DNA from: JBCBJX01 sp038522735
GTDB lineage: Bacteria > Pseudomonadota > Alphaproteobacteria > Caulobacterales > Parvularculaceae
NCBI GenBank assembly: GCA_038522735.1
Contig: JBCBJX010000034.1
Location: 1-27,816 of the forward strand
Direction of reading: 5' to 3'
Length of the DNA stretch: 27,816 nt
This document shows, one piece after another, positions 22,961 through 27,816 of this stretch. Every line of letters starts with the position of its first letter. Within the stretch, counting starts at the first letter, position 1. The notes beneath the pieces were generated by a model. It had not been told where the DNA came from and did no database searches. It was given only the letters and a program-made list of their open reading frames with translations. Made by a program: the position numbers and the translations under genes.

Positions 22961-23005
22961 ACCGCGGACATAGCGCCGCCGGGACGGCGTTTCCAGCGGG
23001 TTTTT

Positions 23006-23809
23006 TTAGGCCGCCTGATCGAGAAGCGTGCCCGAGGGCGTCGGCGCGGCCTCGCCAGCCGCCCTCGCGTAACCGGCGGCGGCTTCGGCGGCGATGCGAA
23101 CGGCGTCTTCTTCCGCGATACGATCGACCCGCGAGACCGGCTCGTTCTTTTCCGCGCCAAGGCTTTCCGCCTGACGCTGGGCGCGGGCGTCCGCCTGCGC
23201 CTGGGCGAGTTGCGCCTGCGCGGCTCTTGCGATCGCCCGGTCGGCGGCGGAAGGCTCGGCGGGCGCGAGCGCCGCGCGGATCACCACCTGCATTTTGGCG
23301 ATCGTCGCTTCCGGGTCGCCGGGGATCGCGGAGACGTCGATCGGCACTTCGCCGCCGATCGCATAGCGCTTGCCGTCCGGCCCCTGCTGAAAGGTGTAGG
23401 AGATCGCGCCCGCGTACTGGCCGGCGACGGCTTTGTGCGCCTGCTCGTGGCGGCGGACTTCCGCATCCCGGGCGCGCAGTTCGTCGACGACCTTTCGCTC
23501 TTCTTCGGTCAGGCCGTTCGCGTCCGTTTCGGGGTTCGTTTCAGCCGGCGTTTCCGGTTCGCTTTCGTCCGCCGCGCGGGCGTCGAAGGCCGTCTGCGCG
23601 GCGACGGGCGACGGGCGCGAGGGCGTGAAATCGGCTTGCGGGGGAGGCGCTGAGGAGCGGTCCGGCGCGCGCGCGTCTTCGGCCTCCTCCGGGCGATCCG
23701 GAGAGGGGACGGGCGCGCGGCCAAGGGCCGCGGGCGTTTGGGGCGACGCGCCGACGGCGAACATGGACGAGAAGCTCGCACCAAGTCCTAAGGAATCGCT
23801 AAAGATCAC
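23006..23809 (-). CDS. SprA-related putative metalloprotease-like protein
   Basis: 267-aa protein. Residues about 20-100 are low-complexity (Pro, Ala, Glu, Asp rich). The conserved domain follows: LTEEERKVVDELRARDAEVRRHEQAHKAVAGQYAG, then ISYTFQQGPDGKRYAIGGEVPIDVS and GDPEATIAKMQVVIRAALAPAEPSAADR. This matches the SprA-related / putative metalloprotease family. His121, Glu122 and His125 form an HExxH motif. A coiled-coil-prone Ala/Gln/Arg stretch follows. No signal peptide is visible. The start is GTG 23809, only 24 bp from the divergent dcd start; ATG 23764 is an alternative. The family's function is not established. Confidence 0.82.
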   Translation of the reverse strand: MIFSDSLGLGASFSSMFAVGASPQTPAALGRAPVPSPDRPEEAEDARAPDRSSAPPPQADFTPSRPSPVAAQTAFDARAADESEPETPAETNPETDANGLTEEERKVVDELRARDAEVRRHEQAHKAVAGQYAGAISYTFQQGPDGKRYAIGGEVPIDVSAIPGDPEATIAKMQVVIRAALAPAEPSAADRAIARAAQAQLAQAQADARAQRQAESLGAEKNEPVSRVDRIAEEDAVRIAAEAAAGYARAAGEAAPTPSGTLLDQAA

Positions 23810-23833
23810 CTCTCAAAAGAGGAGGAGCGGCCC

Positions 23834-24916
23834 GTGAACGGCGTTCTCACCACCCGCGCCATGGGGGCGCTGATCGAGGCGAGCGCTGTCCGCGCGGACG
23901 CCGGCGTCGACGCCGGCCAGATCCAGCCCTCCAGCCTCGACCTCACCCTCGGTCCGAAAGCAACGCGCCTCCGCGCCTCCTTCCTTCCAGGCGCCGGGCG
24001 GACGGTCGAGGACCGGCTTTCCGACGGGCTCGCCCTCCACGAAATCGATCTCGCGGCCGGCGGCGTGCTTGAGCGCGGCTGCGTCTATCTTGTGGAGCTG
24101 CGCGAACGCCTTGCGCTGCCGGCGGACGTCGCAGGGTTCGCGAACCCTAAAAGCTCCACGGGCCGCATCGACGTCTTCGTCCGCCTCGTGACCGACGGCG
24201 GCGTCGCCTTCGACGACGTGTCGGCGGGCTATTCGGGACCGCTCTACCTGGAAATCAGTCCACAGACCTTCTCCATCGTGGTCCGGGAAGGCTCCTCCTT
24301 GAACCAGATCCGTTTTCGGCGCGGCGCGAGCCGCTTGAGCGACGAGGAGCTTACGGCGCTGGCGGCGGCCGAACCGCTGACCGACGGCGCCGCAGACATC
24401 GCGGGCGGCGTCGCCGTCGGCGTCGATCTGAAAGGCGCCGGCGCCGGAAGCGTCATAGGTTATCGCGCGAAACGCCATTCGGGCCTCATCGATATCGACC
24501 GGATCGGCGCTCTCGACCCCGCGGACTATTGGGAGCCTGTCGCCGCCCCCGCTTCGGGCGGCGTTATTCTTGATCCAGACGAATTCTATATCCTCGCCTC
24601 GAAGGAGAAGCTCCGCATCCCGCCGGCTTACGCCGCGGAGATGGCGCCCTTCGATCCGCTCCTCGGCGAGTTCCGCGCCCATTACGCGGGCTTTTTCGAC
24701 CCGGGCTTCGGGTGCCGGGAGGCCGGAGCGCGCCCCTCCAAAGCGGTCCTTGAGGTGCGCTCCCGCGAGGCGCCGTTCCTCCTCGAGCATGGACAGAATA
24801 TCGCCCGCCTCGTCTTCGAGCGCCTCGCCGAGCCGCCGGAACGGCTCTACGGCGAGGCGGTCCGTTCGAACTATCAGGGGCAGGGGCTGAAGCTGTCGAA
24901 GCACTTTCGCGTCTGA
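23834..24916 (+). CDS. dcd: 2'-deoxycytidine 5'-triphosphate deaminase, long form
   Basis: 360-aa enzyme expected to deaminate dCTP to dUTP for thymidylate synthesis. This alphaproteobacterial form is about twice the usual Dcd length and carries two copies of the dUTPase-like fold. The N-terminal half has IQPSSLDLTLGP, then FANPKSSTGRIDVFVRLVTDGG. The C-terminal half has HYAGFFDPGFGC, LEVRSREAPFLLEHGQNIARLVFERL and the end SNYQGQGLKLSKHF. It starts at GTG 23834 with AGGAGGAG a few bases upstream. Its start is 24 bp from that of the divergent SprA-related gene, so the two promoters overlap. Confidence 0.92.
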   Translation: MNGVLTTRAMGALIEASAVRADAGVDAGQIQPSSLDLTLGPKATRLRASFLPGAGRTVEDRLSDGLALHEIDLAAGGVLERGCVYLVELRERLALPADVAGFANPKSSTGRIDVFVRLVTDGGVAFDDVSAGYSGPLYLEISPQTFSIVVREGSSLNQIRFRRGASRLSDEELTALAAAEPLTDGAADIAGGVAVGVDLKGAGAGSVIGYRAKRHSGLIDIDRIGALDPADYWEPVAAPASGGVILDPDEFYILASKEKLRIPPAYAAEMAPFDPLLGEFRAHYAGFFDPGFGCREAGARPSKAVLEVRSREAPFLLEHGQNIARLVFERLAEPPERLYGEAVRSNYQGQGLKLSKHFRV

Positions 24917-24984
24917 CGACGGCGCACGCCCACGCGTGAGGCGCGCTCGACGGCTCGGCGCAACCCATCGAAAACCCGTTCGAC

Positions 24985-25008
24985 GAGCGTCAATTCAGCT
25001 TGACGCTC
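24985..25008. repeat. Inverted repeat, 9-bp stem
   Basis: GAGCGTCAA (24985-24993) and TTGACGCTC (25000-25008) are perfect reverse complements around TTCAGC. It lies 68 bp after the dcd stop with no U tract, so it is either a weak dcd 3' hairpin or an operator for the downstream BLUF gene. Confidence 0.55.
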
Positions 25009-25066
25009 CTAGCTCTATCGATACTCTGCATCAAGGCTAAGGGTATCTCGTCCGTTCGATCCCTAA

Positions 25067-25079
25067 CACAAAATTTGTG
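25067..25079. promoter_or_regulatory. Palindromic element CACAAA-A-TTTGTG
   Basis: Perfect 6-1-6 palindrome, 150 bp upstream of the BLUF ATG, in AT-rich DNA. Its right half, ATTTGTGC, recurs at 25172-25179. It has the look of a dimeric regulator site; no regulator is assigned. Confidence 0.4.
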
Positions 25080-25228
25080 CGTAGGCGTGTTTTCTAGTTT
25101 TAGCGATGTGTACCACGATTAAACGCCGGCTGCATTGCAGGCGCGAATTAAACGAACTGTAGTATTCGCCGATTTGTGCTTTTTCAGGCGGGTGATCGGC
25201 TCTATTTTTGAAAGGGCAAGCGGATCCC

Positions 25229-26287
25229 ATGGCTGCGTTGGGCGATATTGATCTGGGGTGGCGTCCTGCGACAGCGGAAGCCCGAGAAGCGGAGCTTGCA
25301 GCGCTCGTCTACACCAGTCGGGCGACCGGAGCGTTTGATCAGTCCTCCTTGGACAGCCTGATAGAGGCGGCGCGGTCGCGCAACGCGGCGGAGCGCGTGA
25401 CGGGCGCGGTCTACTATCACGACGGCCGGTTTCTGCAGTGGTTGGAAGGTCCCCTGGACTCCATCAAGCGCATAGCGACATCAATCAATCGGGACGATCG
25501 CCATACGGATATCGAGATTCTCTCATTCGGGGCGACGCTAGCCCGGGTTTTTGCGGATTCGGACATGCACCTCGTCATGCGGCGGACCGACGTGCCGTCG
25601 GCGTTGGAGCGTTTCACCGGGAACGGCCCCTCGGTTTCCCATGGCGGGCCGCCTCTGGAAGCGGCGATAGGGCTTGCGGAGGGCGACCACGCCGCCGCGG
25701 CCGCCTATCTGGCGTCGTCGGGCGAGGGGCTGGCGGAGAGAGTTCAGAGTTGCGAAGCGATCATCGACGCCTACGCCGGGCTTTGGGCGTCCGATGTCTG
25801 CGGCGACCTCGACATCACCCTGGGCCTCTGCGAGCTGCTACGCCTTTTCCGTCGTCTGCATCGGAACGTGGCGCCGGTCGGACCGGCGCGTGAAGGACCC
25901 TCCTTTTTGGTCGCGCCGTACCCGTACGAACCGCACCATATCGGCGCTGCGCTGGCGTCCGAGCTGCTGATCGATCAACGGCGGGACGTGACGTACGCCT
26001 TCCCGCGATCGGACGAGGAGATCATCAAGCAGTTGGAGCGCGCGCGCTACGGCGGCGTGGTCCTTGCGCTCAGCGGCGTATACGCTCGCGAGCATCTAGC
26101 CGGTCCGATCAGACGCACTGCGGAAGGCTTGCAGGACCGGTTCGGGCCCGGTTTCCGGATTGTCGTCTACGGACGCATGGGTTTGAAACCGCCAGCCGAA
26201 CTGCAAGATACCGGTCTGTACGGATGCTGTTGTTCGGCGAACGACCTGCCGCTTTTACTGGAGCCCGCGGAGCCGGTCCTACACTGA
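25229..26287 (+). CDS. BLUF photoreceptor with AppA-like SCHIC/B12-type C-terminal domain
   Basis: 352-aa predicted cytosolic blue-light sensor. BLUF spans about residues 22-118. Tyr28, Asn52 and Gln70 match AppA Tyr21, Asn45 and Gln63 with identical spacing, and Met113 matches Met106. The semi-conserved Trp104 position is Ser111 (FADSDM instead of FAGWHM). Residues about 140-215 resemble the helical cap before B12-binding domains (LWASDVCGDLDITLGLCELLRLFRRL). About 224-345 resembles a B12-type Rossmann domain, with EPHHIGAAL (His236/His237) where DxHxxG is found; in AppA this part is the heme/cobalamin-linked SCHIC domain. A CCCS cluster (333-336) lies near the end. The start is ATG 25229; TTG 25208 is less likely. 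No PpsR or photosynthesis gene is adjacent. Confidence 0.85.
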   Translation: MAALGDIDLGWRPATAEAREAELAALVYTSRATGAFDQSSLDSLIEAARSRNAAERVTGAVYYHDGRFLQWLEGPLDSIKRIATSINRDDRHTDIEILSFGATLARVFADSDMHLVMRRTDVPSALERFTGNGPSVSHGGPPLEAAIGLAEGDHAAAAAYLASSGEGLAERVQSCEAIIDAYAGLWASDVCGDLDITLGLCELLRLFRRLHRNVAPVGPAREGPSFLVAPYPYEPHHIGAALASELLIDQRRDVTYAFPRSDEEIIKQLERARYGGVVLALSGVYAREHLAGPIRRTAEGLQDRFGPGFRIVVYGRMGLKPPAELQDTGLYGCCCSANDLPLLLEPAEPVLH

Positions 26288-26322
26288 AGAGCGCGGATTT
26301 CTCAGCGCCCCCAGTGTCGGCG

Positions 26323-27021
26323 TCAACGCTTTCCGTCTCGCTCGAAGGCGACGCTCAGATTGTTCGCTGGCATTTCAACGACCGCAGCCAAACGCAGTCC
26401 GTGCGCCTCCGCCTCCCGCGCGACAACGGCGAGATCGCGGACGCCCCAGGCGGGGTCGCGGCGTTTGAGGCTGGCGTCGAAGTCTGCGTTCGAGGGCGCG
26501 GTGTGTTCGCCGTCGCGCATGAAAGGTCCGTAGAAGAAGAGCCGGCCGCCGGGTGCGAGGAGCCGCGTCGCGCCGTCGAGGAGGCCGAGGCAGGCCGCCC
26601 ACGGCGCGATATGGATCATGTTGATGGAGACGAGGCCGTCATAAGGCGCGTCGCGCTCCGCTTCACCCCAGTTTTCGTCCGTGGTGCGCAGGTCGAGGGG
26701 CGGGAGAATGCGCGCCCCGGGCGTCGCCGCGGCCCAGGCCGAAATGGAGCGACGCGAAGTTTCATCCGGGTCCGACGGGCGCCACTCAAGCGCCGGCGCG
26801 ACGGAAGCGATCGTTGCGGCGTGCTCGCCGGTCCCCGAGCCGACTTCGAGGATGCGGCCTTCCGTCGGCATCAGCCTGAGGAATGTGTCGCAGATGACCT
26901 GTTTGTTGCGCCCGACCGAGGGAGAGAACAGCCGGCCGTCGTCCACTTCATCTCGGGATTCCAGCGCGAGCGCGGTCTCGCTGGCGCCTTTGAAGTCTTT
27001 CTCAGGCGTATGTCCGCTCAC
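26323..27021 (-). CDS. DUF938 family class I SAM-dependent methyltransferase
   Basis: 232-aa cytosolic protein. It begins with DDGRLFSPSVGRNKQVICDTFLRLMP, typical of DUF938, then SAM-binding motif I LEVGSGTGEHAA, an acidic motif II region RPSDPDE, VSINMIHIAPW, and GGRLFFYGPF...DFDASLKRRDPAWGVRDL. DUF938 proteins are predicted SAM-dependent methyltransferases with unknown substrate. The start is GTG 27021, overlapping the radical SAM gene's stop as GTGA, so it is translated from the same message. Because both use SAM chemistry and are coupled, they may modify the same molecule; this is inference. Confidence 0.85.
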   Translation of the reverse strand: MSGHTPEKDFKGASETALALESRDEVDDGRLFSPSVGRNKQVICDTFLRLMPTEGRILEVGSGTGEHAATIASVAPALEWRPSDPDETSRRSISAWAAATPGARILPPLDLRTTDENWGEAERDAPYDGLVSINMIHIAPWAACLGLLDGATRLLAPGGRLFFYGPFMRDGEHTAPSNADFDASLKRRDPAWGVRDLAVVAREAEAHGLRLAAVVEMPANNLSVAFERDGKR

Positions 27022-27816
27022 GAACAGCTGCCGCCGCCGAGGACGCAGAAGCGCGAGCAGTGCGGATGGTTGAGCGCGACGTCCCGTGGATCGGTCTTGA
27101 GGGACGGGCCCATATCGAAACGCTCGTCATAGGGAAGAAGCGTGCAGGCGGCGAGGGTCGCGGTCTCCGCGCCCTTACGTTTCACGACCATGCGGGAGGA
27201 AGCGCACATCATCGCGTCGGGCGAGACGCCGAGAATCCCCCAGCATGCGGTGCTGATCTCCGGCGTTGGCTCGCCTTCATCCATCTCCGGGAAGAGGACG
27301 CAGCGCTCGGCGTCGTACGCATCCAGATCAAGGCCGAGACCGGCGAAGAGCCTGGCGTAGCCAGCGCGCGCCTCCCCCTCCGTCTCGCCCCAGCAGGTGC
27401 GGCCAGCGGCGTCGACGCGGAAACCGTTTTCCGCGAGCCAGCGAGCGCCCTCTATCGTCTTGTCGAAGGTTCCGGCCCCGCGCTCCTTGTCGTGCAGAGC
27501 GGCTGTATGGTGGTCGATCGAGAGGCGCAGCGTCAGCCGGTCGCCATAGGCGTCCTTCAGCTCAAGGAGCGCTTCGCGCACCGGGGCGCGCATCATCGGC
27601 CGCATGGCGTTGGTGAGGATCAGCGTTCTGTACCCGCCTTCAAGGCAGAGGCGCGCCAACTCCGCCATGTGCGGGTTGAGAAAGGGCTCGCCGCCCGTAA
27701 AGCCGATCTCCTCGGTCGGCTCGCCCAGCTCCTTGATTTCCGCTAGGAAGCGAGAGACGTCCGCAGGCGTCAGATAGACGAGGCGGTCGTTCGTCGGCGA
27801 GCTTTCGATATAACAG
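27018..27816 (-). CDS. Radical SAM protein (N-terminus beyond window)
   Basis: C-terminal part of a radical SAM enzyme; its start lies past the window edge. The first complete codon is Cys, followed by YIESSPTND, so this is very probably the last Cys of the CxxxCxxC [4Fe-4S] motif. The SAM-binding TGGEPFLNP follows about 40 residues later. Later segments are LTLRLSIDHHTAALHDKERGAGTF, AGRTCWGE, VLFPEMDEGEPTPEISTACWGILG, MMCASSRMVVKRKG, AACTLLPYD, and a Cys-rich end HPHCSRFCVLGGGSCS that could hold an auxiliary cluster. The family is widespread in alphaproteobacteria and of unknown function to my knowledge. It is coupled to the downstream DUF938 methyltransferase. Confidence 0.88.
   Translation of the reverse strand, partial: CYIESSPTNDRLVYLTPADVSRFLAEIKELGEPTEEIGFTGGEPFLNPHMAELARLCLEGGYRTLILTNAMRPMMRAPVREALLELKDAYGDRLTLRLSIDHHTAALHDKERGAGTFDKTIEGARWLAENGFRVDAAGRTCWGETEGEARAGYARLFAGLGLDLDAYDAERCVLFPEMDEGEPTPEISTACWGILGVSPDAMMCASSRMVVKRKGAETATLAACTLLPYDERFDMGPSLKTDPRDVALNHPHCSRFCVLGGGSCS

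Larger units (their letters stand above)
24917..25228. other. Intergenic region upstream of the BLUF gene (312 bp)
   Basis: No convincing gene. From about 24960 onward it is more AT-rich than the coding DNA around it. It contains the inverted repeat at 24985-25008, the palindrome at 25067-25079, ATTTGTGC twice (25073-25080 and 25172-25179) and TTAAACG twice (25119-25125 and 25148-25154). A small CTGC-ATT-GCAG hairpin lies between the TTAAACG copies. No TGT-N12-ACA (PpsR/CrtJ) site was seen. The density of small repeats suggests a regulated promoter. Confidence 0.5.

Noticed and set aside
22981..23008. Plus-strand terminator with a T7 run downstream of the GCCG/CGGC stem
   Set aside because: The T run is separated from the stem, and no plus-strand gene ends here. 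Both flanking genes are on the minus strand.
24917..25228. PpsR/CrtJ binding sites (TGT-N12-ACA) upstream of the BLUF gene
   Set aside because: No pair with the required spacing was found by eye.

Overview
The window is about 27.8 kb of GC-rich bacterial DNA, densely packed with genes on both strands. The gene content points to an alphaproteobacterium of the Caulobacterales/Parvularculales/Rhodobacterales type. The main evidence is a GcrA cell-cycle regulator, a long two-module dCTP deaminase, MetZ next to ApaG, an rpmH-rnpA-yidC-engB cluster, and an AppA-like BLUF protein. I cannot name a genus.

Layout. 1-433 is the end of an SDR oxidoreductase. 447-4455 is a leftward housekeeping run: rpmH (44 aa), rnpA, yidC, engB and xerC, covering ribosomal protein L34, RNase P, membrane insertion, ribosome assembly and chromosome dimer resolution. 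4656-9067 is a rightward operon-like run: a secreted DUF547 protein, a TVP38/TMEM64 membrane protein, a MerA/Lpd-like flavoenzyme and an orphan histidine kinase. 9064-12009 holds a leftward response regulator/histidine kinase pair with a divergent secreted four-EF-hand protein. 12120-16041 is a phosphate-control region: a Pho-box-like promoter, phoR, phoU, an outer-membrane barrel gene on the opposite strand, and phoB. No pst transporter genes are present. 16099-16575 is gcrA, leftward. 16935-19696 is rightward: an ABC-2 permease, hslO (Hsp33), and a lipoprotein whose C-terminal part resembles ExbD/TolR. 19701-22838 is leftward: metZ, apaG and trkH, with a structured metZ leader that may be a SAM-II-type riboswitch. 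23006-24916 is a divergent pair: a SprA-related putative metalloprotease and dcd. 25229-26287 is a BLUF photoreceptor with an AppA/SCHIC-like C-terminal half, preceded by a relatively AT-rich intergenic region. 26323-27816 is a DUF938 methyltransferase translationally coupled to a radical SAM protein that runs off the window.

How genes fit together. PhoR, PhoU and PhoB form the phosphate-sensing circuit, and the box before phoR suggests autoregulation. The EF-hand gene shares its upstream region with the two-component pair, where 11-bp-spaced CTGTCGC repeats make a plausible operator. The DUF547, TVP38 and flavoenzyme genes overlap by 4 bp at each junction, so they are probably made together at the membrane.

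Most notable for follow-up: the lipoprotein-ExbD fusion, the BLUF-SCHIC protein that has lost the semi-conserved BLUF tryptophan, the metZ leader with two mutually exclusive pairings, and the Pho-box-like repeats in front of a non-Pho two-component system. No tRNA, rRNA, CRISPR array or insertion sequence was seen.
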